A stretch of 64,000 nucleotides of DNA from Streptomyces sp. NBC_01431 (GCF_036231355.1 NZ_CP109496.1:3224001-3288000); one strand, 5' to 3'; shown: positions 16,898 through 25,843, counted from the first letter of the stretch. Notes: generated from the sequence alone by a model not told the origin. Translations and numbers: made by a program.

Positions 16898-17433
16898 CGG
16901 CGCCCCCCTTCGAGCGGTTTGCGCATCCAGGCCGCGCCGGCTCGCGCGGTGACACCGCCGAGCAGCGCGCCCGCCGCGATGTCGCTGGGGTAGTGCACCC
17001 CGGCGACCAGGCGGGACACACACATCGCGGCAGCCAGCGGCGGCACCAGGTGCGCGCCCGCCGGTCGCAGCGCGCCGTAGGCGACGGCCGCGGCGGCGGC
17101 CGAGGTCGCGTGCGAGCTCGGGAACGAGTGCCGCCCCGCGGTGCGCACCAGGGGTTCGCCCGCCGGAAGGTGCGGCCGGGGCCTGCGCACCACCCGCTTC
17201 ACGCCCATGCTGGCCAGGTGGGCGACGGCGACCAGAGCGGCGGCGCGCAGCCAGGCCGCACGCCGGTCCCGGTCGGCGGCGGCCGCGGCGAGCCCGGCCG
17301 CGAGCCAGAGCGCGCCGTGCTCGCCGGCCCTGGACAGCGCGCGGGCGGCGGCGGCCACGCGTGGGTCCGTGCCGCAGTCGCGCAGTGCGGCCAGGAGCCG
17401 TTGATCGGCGTCGGTGCACGACGGCTTCTGCAT
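16894..17433 (-). CDS. PAP2-family phosphatase, likely decaprenyl-phosphoryl-5-phosphoribose phosphatase
   Basis: A 179-residue membrane phosphatase with the full PAP2 signature: VKRVVRRPRPH (KX6RP), FPSSHATSA (PSGH variant, PSSH) and SRLVAGVHYPSD (SRX5HX3D). Four to five hydrophobic segments surround these. The M. tuberculosis homologue Rv3807c is next to the ubiA gene and is proposed to remove the 5-phosphate of decaprenyl-phosphoryl-5-phosphoribose; the same adjacency here (4-bp overlap) supports that reaction. I chose the ATG at 17433 because GAGGGTGG precedes it; an in-frame ATG at 17535 would add a non-family leader. It is the first gene of the minus-strand string and diverges from the DprE1-like gene. 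Confidence 0.85.
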   Translation of the reverse strand: MQKPSCTDADQRLLAALRDCGTDPRVAAAARALSRAGEHGALWLAAGLAAAAADRDRRAAWLRAAALVAVAHLASMGVKRVVRRPRPHLPAGEPLVRTAGRHSFPSSHATSAAAAAVAYGALRPAGAHLVPPLAAAMCVSRLVAGVHYPSDIAAGALLGGVTARAGAAWMRKPLEGGRR

Positions 17434-17687
17434 CTGCCACCCTCTTCCGTGACGTCGGCCCCGCCAACTGGCCGTAGGCCATGGGCGACTCTCCTGGTCC
17501 GAGGAAGGCATATTTGGGATAAAAGGGACCGACACTCATCTAATCACCCATTTCGGGGAGCGCTTCCGGGACCGGCACCCGGGACCGACCCCCGGACCGA
17601 CACCCGGCACCCTCGCCCGGCGCCGACAGGAGAGGCCGGGCGGGTGATTACGACAAAGAGGGCAAGTTAGGCGATACCGTCGCATTC

Positions 17688-19112
17688 ATGTCCGCCGACA
17701 CCGAGACCCCCGCCGCACCCGAGCCCGGCCCGGCATCCGTACCCGGCCCGGTACCGGCGCCCGCGCCCGTCGCTCCCACCCCCGTGACCGGCTGGGGGCG
17801 CACCGCCCCCACCGCCGCCCGGGTGTTGCGCCCGCGCAGCTACGAGGAGGCGGCGGCCGCGGTGCGGGCGTGCGGGGCGCGCGGCACCATCGCCCGCGGC
17901 CTCGGCCGGGCGTACGGCGACGCCGCGCAGAACGCGGGCGGCGCGGTCCTCGACATGACCGGCCTCGACCGCATCCGCACCATCGACGCCGAGGCCGGCG
18001 TGGTCACCTGCGACGCGGGCGTCAGCCTGCACCGGCTGATGGAGGTGCTGCTGCCGCTCGGCTGGTTCGTACCCGTGACGCCCGGCACCCGGTACGTCAC
18101 CGTCGGCGGGGCCATCGGCGCCGACATCCACGGCAAGAACCACCACGTCTCGGGGTCCTTCGCGCGCCATGTGCGCGAACTGGAACTGCTCACCGCGGAC
18201 GGCACGGTACGCACCCTCACGCCGGGCAGCGAGCTGTTCGAGGCGACCGCGGGCGGCATGGGCCTGACGGGCGTCATCCTGCGCGCCACCGTCCAACTCC
18301 TGCCCGTCGCGACCTCGTTGATGTCGGTCGACACCGAACGGGCCGCGGATCTGGACGACTTGATGGCGCGGCTGACCGCCACCGACCACCGCTACCGCTA
18401 CTCGGTGGCGTGGATCGACCTCCTCGCGCGGGGCGCCCGGACCGGGCGGGCGGTGCTGACCCGCGGCGAGCACGCGCCGCTGGACGCGCTGCCGCCCCGC
18501 GCCCGCCGCAGCCCGCTCGCCTTCCGCCCCGGCCGGCTCCCGGCCGCCCCCGCCTTCCTGCCGGAGGGACTGCTCGGCCGGGCCTCCGTATCGGCGTTCA
18601 ACGAGCTCTGGTACCGCAAGGCGCCCAGGCGCCGCACGGGCGAGCTCCAGCGGATCCCGGCGTTCTTCCACCCGCTGGACGGGGTGCCGCACTGGAACCG
18701 CGTCTACGGCCGCGGCGGCTTCGTCCAGTACCAGTTCGTCGTCGGGTACGGGCAGGAGGACACGCTGCGCACCATCGTGCGGCGGATCTCCCGGCGCGGC
18801 TGCCCGTCCTTCCTGGCCGTGCTGAAGCGCTTCGGCGAGAGCGACCCCGGCTGGCTGTCCTTTCCGCTGCCGGGCTGGACGCTGGCCCTCGACATCCCCG
18901 CGAACCTGCCGGGGCTCGGCGCCTTCCTCGACGGACTCGACGAGGAGGTGGCGGCCGCGGGCGGCCGCGTCTACCTGGCGAAGGACGCGCGGATGCGGGG
19001 TGAACTGATGGAGCGCATGTACCCGAAGCTGCCCCAATTCCGTTCCCTGCGCGCCGAGTTGGACCCCACCGGAGTCTTCGTATCCGACCTCGCCCGCCGC
19101 CTGGCCCTGTGA
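17688..19112 (+). CDS. dprE1: DprE1-like decaprenylphosphoryl-beta-D-ribose 2'-oxidase (FAD)
   Basis: A 474-residue FAD-dependent oxidase closely resembling mycobacterial DprE1. After a Pro/Ala-rich 30-residue tail it reads VTGWGRTAPTAARVL, the FAD-binding ARGLGRAYGDAAQNAGG, PGTRYVTVGGAIGADIHGKN and HHVSGSFARHVRELELLTAD, followed by GMGLTGVILRAT. The substrate domain has FNELWYRKAP, GGFVQYQFVV, and the active-site Lys in YLAKDAR (Lys432, equivalent to Lys418). At the position of Cys387, the target of covalent benzothiazinones, this protein has Ala400 (GWTLALDIP against WNICVDFP in M. tuberculosis, from memory). It oxidises the 2'-OH of decaprenyl-phosphoryl-ribose, and DprE2 downstream reduces the product. 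TACCGT lies 7 nt before the ATG, so the mRNA may be leaderless. Confidence 0.9.
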   Translation: MSADTETPAAPEPGPASVPGPVPAPAPVAPTPVTGWGRTAPTAARVLRPRSYEEAAAAVRACGARGTIARGLGRAYGDAAQNAGGAVLDMTGLDRIRTIDAEAGVVTCDAGVSLHRLMEVLLPLGWFVPVTPGTRYVTVGGAIGADIHGKNHHVSGSFARHVRELELLTADGTVRTLTPGSELFEATAGGMGLTGVILRATVQLLPVATSLMSVDTERAADLDDLMARLTATDHRYRYSVAWIDLLARGARTGRAVLTRGEHAPLDALPPRARRSPLAFRPGRLPAAPAFLPEGLLGRASVSAFNELWYRKAPRRRTGELQRIPAFFHPLDGVPHWNRVYGRGGFVQYQFVVGYGQEDTLRTIVRRISRRGCPSFLAVLKRFGESDPGWLSFPLPGWTLALDIPANLPGLGAFLDGLDEEVAAAGGRVYLAKDARMRGELMERMYPKLPQFRSLRAELDPTGVFVSDLARRLAL

Positions 19113-19150
19113 TCGACCTCCACCACCGACCACCGAGAAGGAGCCCCTTG

Positions 19151-19906
19151 ATGAAGGACGCGTTCGGCACCCCGCAGTCCCTGCTCGTGCTCGGCGGCAC
19201 GTCCGAGATCGGCCTCGCCACCGCCCGCCGCCTCGTGGCCCGCCGCACCCGCACGGTGTGGCTCGCGGGGCGGCCCTCCCCCGCCCTGGAGGCGGCCGCG
19301 GCCGGGCTGCGCGAACTGGGCCCGGACGTCCACACGCTCGCCTTCGACGCGCTCGACCCCGCGTCCCACGAGGACGCGCTCGGCAAGGTGTTCGCCGAGG
19401 GCGACATCGACATGGTGCTGGTCGCGTTCGGGGTGCTCGGCGAGCAGACCCGCGACGAGGGCGAACCGCTCGCGGCGGTGCGGGTCGCGCAGACCAACTA
19501 CACCGGTGCGGTCTCGGCGGGCCTCATCTGCGCGAAGGCCCTCCAGGCGCAGGGCCACGGCTCGCTGGTGGTGCTCTCCTCGGTGGCCGGCGAGCGGGCC
19601 CGTCGCGCCAACTTCATCTACGGGTCGAGCAAGGCGGGGCTCGACGCGTTCGCGCAGGGCCTGGGGGACGCGCTGCACGGCACGGGGGTGCACGTCATGG
19701 TCGTACGTCCCGGATTCGTCCGGACGAAGATGACGGCGGGGCTGACCGAGGCCCCCCTCGCCACCACCCCCGAAGCGGTGGCCCTGGCCATCGAGTCGGG
19801 CCTGCGGCGCCGGGCGGAGGTGGTGTGGGTGCCGGGGGCGCTGCGGGTGGTGATGTCGGCACTGCGGCACGCGCCGCGGGGGGTGTTCCGGCGGCTGCCG
19901 GTGTGA
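19151..19906 (+). CDS. dprE2: DprE2-like short-chain dehydrogenase (keto-intermediate reductase)
   Basis: A 251-residue NAD(P)H-dependent SDR. It opens MKDAFGTPQSLLVLGGTSEI with the cofactor loop GGTSEIGLA (normally TGxxxGxG), has the NYT segment in the fourth strand region (AQTNYTGAVSAG), the catalytic SS with YGSSKAGLD (YxxxK), and RPGFVRTKM. It resembles M. tuberculosis DprE2 along its length, ending HAPRGVFRRLPV. It would reduce the 2'-keto intermediate made by DprE1 to decaprenyl-phosphoryl-arabinose. The ATG at 19151 has AAGGAG 7 nt upstream and matches the family start; a GTG at 19109 that overlaps the dprE1 stop would add 14 residues. It forms a two-gene operon with dprE1. Confidence 0.9.
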   Translation: MKDAFGTPQSLLVLGGTSEIGLATARRLVARRTRTVWLAGRPSPALEAAAAGLRELGPDVHTLAFDALDPASHEDALGKVFAEGDIDMVLVAFGVLGEQTRDEGEPLAAVRVAQTNYTGAVSAGLICAKALQAQGHGSLVVLSSVAGERARRANFIYGSSKAGLDAFAQGLGDALHGTGVHVMVVRPGFVRTKMTAGLTEAPLATTPEAVALAIESGLRRRAEVVWVPGALRVVMSALRHAPRGVFRRLPV

Positions 19907-19936
19907 GGACGGCCTTCCCGAAATGCCGGTGCCGCC

Positions 19937-19970
19937 AGGAGCGCGGGGAACAACCACGCACGGTCCGCGG
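19937..19970 (-). repeat. Shortened copy of Streptomyces intergenic repeat A
   Basis: 34 nt matching the complement of 21856-21898 at both ends (AGNGGCGCGGGGAAC-type start and ACGCACGGTCCGCGG end) but 9 nt shorter in the middle. It lies between dprE2 and the RNA ligase-like gene. Confidence 0.6.
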
Positions 19971-20008
19971 CCGAAAGGCGGCCGGGGGCCGGGGCGAGCC
20001 GCAGGGGC

Positions 20009-20587
20009 CTAGCGCAGGGAGGGCTGGTCCAGGGACGTGGCCTGGGCCGGGACTCCGCGCGCTCCCCGCCCGAAGGGGTACTCGTGCAGCTTGCGCCACA
20101 CCCCGTCCGCGCCCTGCTCGTAGAGGGCGAAGCCACCGCACGTCCAGGAGGCCGAGAACCCCGCCAGGGCCTCGTACGCCCGGTCCATCCCCTCCTCGGA
20201 GATCCCGTGCGCCACCGTCACATGGGGGTGGTACGGGAACCGGAGCTCGCGCACCAGCGGTCCCGCCTCGTCCCGTACCCACTGCTGGAGCCGCGCGCAG
20301 TCGCCCGCGCCGTCCACCACCTTGACGAAGACGACCGGGGACAGCGGACGGAAGGTCCCCGTGCCCGCGAGACGCATCGGGAACGCGCGGCCGGCCGCCG
20401 CGACCGACGCGAGGTGCGCCTCGATCTCCGGCAGGCGCTCCGCCTCGACCTCGTGCGGCGGCAGCAGGGTGATGTGCGTGGGGATGCCGTGCGCGGCAGG
20501 GTCCCCGAAGCCCGCGCGCCGCTCCTGGAGCAGGCTGCCGTACGGCTCCGGGACCGCGATCGAAACGCCGAGCGTTACGGTCCCCAC
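20009..20587 (-). CDS. 2'-5' RNA ligase / cyclic phosphodiesterase superfamily protein
   Basis: A 192-residue protein of the 2H phosphoesterase fold. The two catalytic HxT motifs are THITLLPP and HPHVTVAHG, spaced about 90 residues apart as expected. The start VGTVTLGVSIAVPEPYGSLL is family-like; GTG 20587 is preferred because GAGGAG lies 6 nt upstream, although ATG 20605 would add six residues. Members hydrolyse or ligate 2',5' or cyclic phosphodiester bonds in RNA or nucleotides; the physiological substrate in Streptomyces is not known. It is transcribed in the same direction as trpS, 116 nt downstream of it. Confidence 0.85.
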   Translation of the reverse strand: MGTVTLGVSIAVPEPYGSLLQERRAGFGDPAAHGIPTHITLLPPHEVEAERLPEIEAHLASVAAAGRAFPMRLAGTGTFRPLSPVVFVKVVDGAGDCARLQQWVRDEAGPLVRELRFPYHPHVTVAHGISEEGMDRAYEALAGFSASWTCGGFALYEQGADGVWRKLHEYPFGRGARGVPAQATSLDQPSLR

Positions 20588-20703
20588 GTCGTTCTCCTCA
20601 GTCATGTCCGGACACATCGGTTCCGGGTACGTCAGTGTGCAGTGTGACGGCCGCACCGCCGTCTGGCCAGTGCCCAGGGCCAGGCACCGGCCACCCGCCG
20701 GGC

Positions 20704-21717
20704 TCAGTGCTTGGCGGGCAGGAAGCCGACCTTGTCGTACGCCGACGCCAGCGTCTCGGCGGCGACCGCGCGGGCCTTCTCGGCACCCTTGGCGAGCAGC
20801 GAGTCCAGCGTCTCGGAGTCGTCCAGGTATTCCTGCGTACGGGTCCGGAACGGCGTGACGAACTCCACCATCACCTCGGCGAGGTCGGTCTTGAGCGCGC
20901 CGTACATCTTGCCCTCGTACTCGGCCTCAAGGGCGGCGATCGTCTTGCCGGTGAGCGTGGAGTAGATGGTGAGCAGGTTCGAGACGCCGGGCTTGTTCTC
21001 GGCGTCGTACTTGATCACCGTGTCCGTGTCGGTGATCGCGCTCTTGACCTTCTTCGCCGTCGTCTTCGGCTCGTCCAGGAGGTTGATGAGGCCCTTCGGC
21101 GTCGATGCCGACTTGCTCATCTTGATCAGCGGGTCCTGGAGGTCGTAGATCTTCGCCGTTTCCTTCAGGATGTACGGCGCCGGGACGGTGAAGGTCTCCC
21201 CGAAGCGGCCGTTGAAGCGCTCGGCGAGGTCGCGGGTCAGCTCGACGTGCTGGCGCTGGTCCTCGCCGACCGGGACCTCGTGGGCCTGGTAGAGCAGGAT
21301 GTCGGCGACCTGGAGGACCGGGTACGTGAAGAGGCCGACGGTGGCGTTGCCCGCGCCCTGCTTGGCCGACTTGTCCTTGAACTGGGTCATGCGGCTGGCC
21401 TCGCCGAAGCCGGTGAGGCAGTTCATGATCCAGGCGAGCTGGGTGTGCTCGGGGACGTGGCTCTGGACGAACAGCGTGCAGCGTTCGGGGTCGAGACCGG
21501 CGGCGAGCAGCTGGGCGACGGCGAGCCGGGTGTTGGCGCGCAGCTCGGCCGGGTCCTGCGGGACGGTGATCGCGTGGAGGTCCACAACCATGTAGAACGC
21601 GTCGTGGGACTCCTGCAGCGCGACCCACTGACGGACCGCGCCGAGGTAGTTGCCGAGGTGGAACGAGCCTGCGGTGGGCTGGATTCCGGAGAGCACGCGG
21701 GGGCGAGTGGAGGCCAT
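20704..21717 (-). CDS. trpS: Tryptophan--tRNA ligase
   Basis: A class Ic aminoacyl-tRNA synthetase of 337 residues. The HIGH-type motif appears in [13 protein letters not shown] near the N-terminus and KMSKS in [10 protein letters not shown]. Other family segments are [24 protein letters not shown] and [15 protein letters not shown]. The start at [20 protein letters not shown] follows the family; ATG 21726 is also possible. By remembered gene order this corresponds to the housekeeping TrpRS of S. coelicolor rather than the indolmycin-resistance paralogue, but paralogue assignment was not tested. It charges tRNA-Trp in the cytoplasm. Confidence 0.95.
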   Translation of the reverse strand: MASTRPRVLSGIQPTAGSFHLGNYLGAVRQWVALQESHDAFYMVVDLHAITVPQDPAELRANTRLAVAQLLAAGLDPERCTLFVQSHVPEHTQLAWIMNCLTGFGEASRMTQFKDKSAKQGAGNATVGLFTYPVLQVADILLYQAHEVPVGEDQRQHVELTRDLAERFNGRFGETFTVPAPYILKETAKIYDLQDPLIKMSKSASTPKGLINLLDEPKTTAKKVKSAITDTDTVIKYDAENKPGVSNLLTIYSTLTGKTIAALEAEYEGKMYGALKTDLAEVMVEFVTPFRTRTQEYLDDSETLDSLLAKGAEKARAVAAETLASAYDKVGFLPAKH

Positions 21718-21799
21718 GCTCAGCATTCTCTCAGGTGCGCGTGCCCACCCGGAAACCCCGCCGTTGTGACCGGCCCCACAGGCGACCCACCCCCGCGGT

Positions 21800-21843
21800 G
21801 GCTCCGCCCCCGAGCCCCCGCCCCTCAAACGCCGGGAGGCTGG
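21800..21843 (-). repeat. Streptomyces intergenic repeat B
   Basis: Complement reads CCAGCCTCCCGGCGTTTGAG and continues into a G-rich arm; the same element recurs on the plus strand at 59605-59649. Located between glyA and trpS. Confidence 0.65.
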
Positions 21844-21855
21844 ATACGAGTACGA

Positions 21856-21898
21856 CCGCGGACCGTGCGTGGCTGCTCGCGCAGTTCCCCGCGCCCCT
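21856..21898 (-). repeat. Streptomyces intergenic repeat A, full copy
   Basis: Contains the widespread Streptomyces intergenic string GCTCGCGCAGTTCCCCGCGC. Related copies are at 19937-19970 (shortened) and 31423-31460 (diverged). It lies 12 nt from repeat B, so the two families form a composite here. Confidence 0.65.
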
Positions 21899-21966
21899 GT
21901 CAGGGTTGCTCCTGGCACGGTGCCCGTGCAGGCATCCTCAACAGCAGGGAAGGGGCAGGGTGGGGA

Positions 21967-23238
21967 TCAGTCCAAGGGCAGGCCCGGCGCGGGGTAGGCG
22001 GTGAGCAGCTCCGCCACCTCGGCCCGGATCGACGAGAGCGCCGCCTCGTCCCCGGCGCGCCCCGCCGCGACGCCCCGGTCGATCCACTCGGCGACCGCCG
22101 GCATGTGCTCGACGCCCAGGCCCCGGGAGGTCAGGGACGGCGTACCGATGCGGATGCCGGACGGGTCGAAGGGCTTTCGGGGGTCGTACGGCACCGTGTT
22201 GTAGTTGACGACGATCCCCGCCCGGTCGAGCGCCTTGGCCGCGACCTTGCCGGGCACGTCCTTGGGCGTGAGGTCCATCAGGATCAGGTGGTTGTCGGTG
22301 CCGCCGGACACGAGGTCGAAGCCCCGGGCCAGGAGCGCCTCGGCCAGCGCCTTCGCGTTGGCGACCACCTGGTGCGCGTACGCGCAGAACGCCGGCTGCG
22401 CCGCCTCGTGCAGCGCGACCGCGATCGCCGCCGTGGTCTGGTTGTGCGGGCCGCCCTGGAGCCCGGGGAAGACCGCCTTGTCGATGGCCTTCGCGTGCTC
22501 CTCGCGCGACATCAGCATCGCCCCGCGCGGACCCCGCAGGGTCTTGTGGGTGGTGGTGGAGATGACGTCCGCGTGGGGCACGGGCGAGGGGTGCGCGCCG
22601 CCCGCGATCAGGCCCGCGATGTGCGCGACGTCGGCGACGAGCACCGAGCCCGCCTCCCGCGCGATCTCCGCGAACGCGGCGAAGTCGATGGTGCGGGGCA
22701 GCGCCGTACCACCGCAGAAGATCAGCTTGGGGCGTTCCTTGAGGGCGAGTTCGCGTACCTCGTCGAAGTCGATCAGGCCGGTGTCGGCGCGCACGCCGTA
22801 CTGCACGCCCCGGAACCACTTGCCCGTCGCCGAGACGCCCCAGCCGTGCGTGAGGTGGCCGCCCATCGGCAGCGCCATGCCCATCACCGTGTCGCCGGGC
22901 TCGGCGAACGCGAGGTACACGGCGAGGTTGGCGGGCGAGCCCGAGTACGGCTGGACGTTGGCGTGCTCGACGCCGAACAGCGCCTTGGCCCGCTCGACGG
23001 CCAGCGTCTCGACCTTGTCGATGTTCTGCTGGCCCTCGTAGTAGCGGCGGCCCGCGTAGCCCTCGCTGTACTTGTTCTGCAGGACCGTCCCCGAGGCCTG
23101 GAGCACCGCCGTCGAGACGTAGTTCTCGCTGGGGATCAGGCGCAGGGTGTCCGACTGGAGCTGTTCCTCGGCGGCGACGAGCGCGGCCAGCTCCGGGTCG
23201 GCGGCGAGCAGGGCGGGATGGGAAAGCGGCAGGCTCAT
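21967..23238 (-). CDS. glyA: Serine hydroxymethyltransferase
   Basis: A 423-residue PLP enzyme converting serine and tetrahydrofolate to glycine and 5,10-methylene-tetrahydrofolate, the main one-carbon source. It begins MSLPLSHPALLAADPELAAL and shows LIPSENYVSTAVLQA, YYEGQQNIDKVETLA, GHLTHGWGVSATGKWF and the PLP-lysine motif DVISTTTHKTLRGPRG. Length is typical. GGAGG precedes the ATG. It diverges from rocD across 228 bp and works with FolD, also in this window, in folate one-carbon exchange. Confidence 0.95.
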   Translation of the reverse strand: MSLPLSHPALLAADPELAALVAAEEQLQSDTLRLIPSENYVSTAVLQASGTVLQNKYSEGYAGRRYYEGQQNIDKVETLAVERAKALFGVEHANVQPYSGSPANLAVYLAFAEPGDTVMGMALPMGGHLTHGWGVSATGKWFRGVQYGVRADTGLIDFDEVRELALKERPKLIFCGGTALPRTIDFAAFAEIAREAGSVLVADVAHIAGLIAGGAHPSPVPHADVISTTTHKTLRGPRGAMLMSREEHAKAIDKAVFPGLQGGPHNQTTAAIAVALHEAAQPAFCAYAHQVVANAKALAEALLARGFDLVSGGTDNHLILMDLTPKDVPGKVAAKALDRAGIVVNYNTVPYDPRKPFDPSGIRIGTPSLTSRGLGVEHMPAVAEWIDRGVAAGRAGDEAALSSIRAEVAELLTAYPAPGLPLD

Positions 23239-23466
23239 GGCGTCCTCCGGGGTCCGTTGACAGATTCCCGGGGTGCCCAGGCGGGCGGCACCTCGTGCTA
23301 CAGGCCGCGCACGGCTCCCCCGGGGTCGCTTCCCCGTTCGCCAGTCGCCGTACGTACCGAACACCCTACCGGCCACGTCGACGGGAAGGTTTCCTCGTCC
23401 GGCAGACGAGCGACGATAGAAAAGGGCACCATCAACGCCCCATGCCGCATGACGATCGGAGAACCC

Positions 23467-24684
23467 GTGTCGACACACGCCGCGACCGAAGACGCCATCC
23501 GTTCCGCCGAGGCACACAGTGCGCACAACTACCACCCGCTGCCCGTCGTCGTCGCCTCCGCCGAGGGCGCCTGGATGACGGATGTCGAGGGCCGCCGCTA
23601 CCTCGACATGCTGGCCGGCTACTCGGCACTCAATTTCGGCCACGGCAACCGGCGTCTCATCGAGGCGGCGAAGGCTCAGCTGGAGAGAGTGACGCTGACG
23701 TCGCGGGCCTTCCACCACGACCGCTTCGCGCAGTTCTGTACGGAGCTCGCCGCGTTGTGCGGCAAGGACATGGTGCTGCCGATGAACACCGGGGCGGAGG
23801 CGGTGGAGACCGCCGTGAAAACCGCCCGCAAGTGGGGCTACAAGGTCAAGGGCGTGAAGGACGGCACGGCCAAGATCGTGGTCGCCCGGGACAACTTCCA
23901 CGGCCGTACGACCACGATCGTCAGCTTCTCGACCGACCCGGAGGCCCGCGCGGACTACGGCCCCTACACGCCGGGCTTCGAGATCGTCCCGTACGGCGAC
24001 CTCACCGCGATGCGGGCGGCGGTCACCGAGAACACCGTGGCCGTGCTGCTCGAACCCATTCAGGGCGAGGCGGGCGTGCTCGTGCCGCCGCCCGGATATC
24101 TCGCGGGCGTACGGGAGTTGACCCGCGAGCGGAACGTGCTGTTCATGGCCGACGAGATCCAGTCCGGCCTGGGCCGCACCGGGAAGACCTTCGCCTGTGA
24201 GCACGAGGACGTCGTGCCGGACGTGTACATCCTGGGCAAGGCGCTGGGCGGCGGGGTGGTCCCGGTGTCGGCGGTCGTCGCCTCGGCGGACGTGCTCGGG
24301 GTGTTCGGGCCGGGCGAGCACGGCTCGACGTTCGGCGGGAACCCCCTGGCGTGCGCGGTGGCCCTTGAGGTCATCGCGATGCTGCGGACCGGCGAGTACC
24401 AGCAGCGGGCCACCGAGCTGGGCGATCACCTGCACCACGAGCTCGGCCTGCTGGCCGGCACCGGCGCGGTCGAGACGGTCCGCGGCCGCGGGCTGTGGGC
24501 GGGCGTGGACATCAATCCGTCGCACGGGACCGGGCGGCAGATCTCCGAGAAGCTGATGGACCGCGGGGTCCTGGTCAAGGACACCCACGGGTCCACGATC
24601 CGCATCGCGCCGCCGCTGGTCATCAGCAAGGAGGACCTGGACTGGGGACTCGACCAGCTGCGCGCGGTCCTCGCGGAACACTGA
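23467..24684 (+). CDS. rocD: Ornithine--oxo-acid transaminase
   Basis: A 405-residue class III aminotransferase. It starts VSTHAATEDAIRSAEAHSAH and has HNYHPLPVV, the cofactor-binding MNTGAEAVETAVKTARKWGY, FHGRTTTIVSFS, DEIQSGLGRTGK and the PLP-binding lysine in YILGKALGGGVVPVSA. It transfers the delta-amino group of ornithine to 2-oxoglutarate, giving glutamate semialdehyde for proline or glutamate formation (arginine catabolism). GTG 23467 has CGGAG 7 nt upstream and fits the family start. It stands alone, divergent from glyA, with GATAGAAA upstream (about 23413) as a possible -10. Other rocD partners (for example arginine-degradation genes) are not visible. Confidence 0.92.
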   Translation: MSTHAATEDAIRSAEAHSAHNYHPLPVVVASAEGAWMTDVEGRRYLDMLAGYSALNFGHGNRRLIEAAKAQLERVTLTSRAFHHDRFAQFCTELAALCGKDMVLPMNTGAEAVETAVKTARKWGYKVKGVKDGTAKIVVARDNFHGRTTTIVSFSTDPEARADYGPYTPGFEIVPYGDLTAMRAAVTENTVAVLLEPIQGEAGVLVPPPGYLAGVRELTRERNVLFMADEIQSGLGRTGKTFACEHEDVVPDVYILGKALGGGVVPVSAVVASADVLGVFGPGEHGSTFGGNPLACAVALEVIAMLRTGEYQQRATELGDHLHHELGLLAGTGAVETVRGRGLWAGVDINPSHGTGRQISEKLMDRGVLVKDTHGSTIRIAPPLVISKEDLDWGLDQLRAVLAEH

Positions 24685-24777
24685 GCGGTTCCAGCGCGGC
24701 GCACAGGCGCTCAGCTGTGACGTCGTGCGGCTGCGCCGACCGGCGGTCGACGAGACGCACGGCGCGCCCGGCCTGCC

Positions 24778-25836
24778 TCAACTCGCCGGAACGGCCGGGC
24801 AGTTGGAGCCTGCGCAGAAGGCGCTGAGCACCGTCTTCAACGTGTTCTCCTGCTCCGGCCACGCCGTGGCCGGAGCCGCGGACAGTACCGCGTAGTGCTC
24901 GCCGCCGGGCGTCAGGAAGGCGTAGTCGACCACCTGACGCCGGTGGCCGAGCTGCTGGTTGTCGTACGCGTAGACGAGCCGCGCGGCCTGCGTTGCGCCG
25001 CCCGGCACGGTCGCGTCGTTGCCGAGGCTGATCTCCTGGTACCCGGGGTTCTTCGCCAGCTCTCCCGAGGTCTGCTTCAGCGCGTCGTAGGGGCTGAGAC
25101 CCGCCTCGGCGACCGGGTACACCTGGATCAGCCGGGCGCCGTCCGCGGAGTTGTAGAAGACCCCCTTGGCGCCCTGGTCCTGGCGGGTCCAGCCCTGCGG
25201 CACGTTGAGGGTGAACCCCCTTGGATCCCGGGTGAGCTGGAACCCGGCGGGCACGGTCGCCCCCGCCGACGGCGAGGCCGAGGGACTTGCCTTGCCGTCG
25301 TCGCTCCGGTCGGGGGTGACCGACGGCGACCCCGGGCCGGGCGAGCTCGCCACGACCTTCGGGTGCTCCGGCCCGCCGCGGGCCAGGAACCAGCCGCCGC
25401 CCGCCCCGGCCGCGGCCACGACGACCATCGCGACGACGACGGCGAGGGGCACCCGCCGTCGCGGGCGCACCCCGGACGGCTCGACGGGCGCCGGGTACGA
25501 ACCGTCCCACGAGGGCGCCCCGTCCGGCCCGGCCACCGGGTACGCCTCGTCCGGCCCGGACCCGGGGGGCGTCGGGGACGCGAGATCCCTCCGGGGTGCC
25601 GGAGCCGCCTCTGGCACGGGAGCCGTCTGGGGCTGGTGAGGCGCAGGGGGCGCGGGAGCCGCCGGGGACGGGGGACCCGCCTCCGGCTGGTGAGGCGCAG
25701 AGGGCGGCGGAGGCGGCGGAGGCGTCTGGGGGGCGGGGGGCTGCGCGGGCGGCGGGGATGCCGCGTCCGACCCCCGCACCCGCTCCCACTTCTGCGTCGC
25801 CGCGTTCCAGCGGACCTCACCCCGGTCCGGGCTCAT
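24778..25836 (-). CDS. Proline-rich single-pass membrane protein, unknown function
   Basis: A 352-residue protein I do not recognise as a named family. It begins MSPDRGEVRWNAATQKWERV, a short conserved-looking motif that resembles a DUF-type N-terminal tag with WNxxTQxWE. Residues 25-125 are a Pro/Ala-rich tail, then a basic RPRRRVPLAVVVAMVVVAAA stop-transfer segment and one helix. The extracellular part after a Ser/Pro linker has a folded domain (FQLTRDPRGFTLNVPQGWTR and on) of the kind seen in actinobacterial secreted or lipoprotein sensor-like proteins, ending with a Cys pair. It is the last gene of a three-gene string with spacings of 7 and 6 nt. A role in envelope sensing or transport is possible but not shown. 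Confidence 0.75.
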   Translation of the reverse strand: MSPDRGEVRWNAATQKWERVRGSDAASPPPAQPPAPQTPPPPPPPSAPHQPEAGPPSPAAPAPPAPHQPQTAPVPEAAPAPRRDLASPTPPGSGPDEAYPVAGPDGAPSWDGSYPAPVEPSGVRPRRRVPLAVVVAMVVVAAAGAGGGWFLARGGPEHPKVVASSPGPGSPSVTPDRSDDGKASPSASPSAGATVPAGFQLTRDPRGFTLNVPQGWTRQDQGAKGVFYNSADGARLIQVYPVAEAGLSPYDALKQTSGELAKNPGYQEISLGNDATVPGGATQAARLVYAYDNQQLGHRRQVVDYAFLTPGGEHYAVLSAAPATAWPEQENTLKTVLSAFCAGSNCPAVPAS

Positions 25837-25843
25837 CGCTCGC

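Noticed and set aside
20635..23460. Very long plus-strand open frame antisense to trpS and glyA
   Set aside because: An artefact of high third-position GC on the opposite strand; the translation is low-complexity and only the rocD part (23467-24684) is real.
23239..23466. Riboswitch (glycine or tetrahydrofolate type) upstream of glyA
   Set aside because: I could not match conserved core sequences or pairing to either family.
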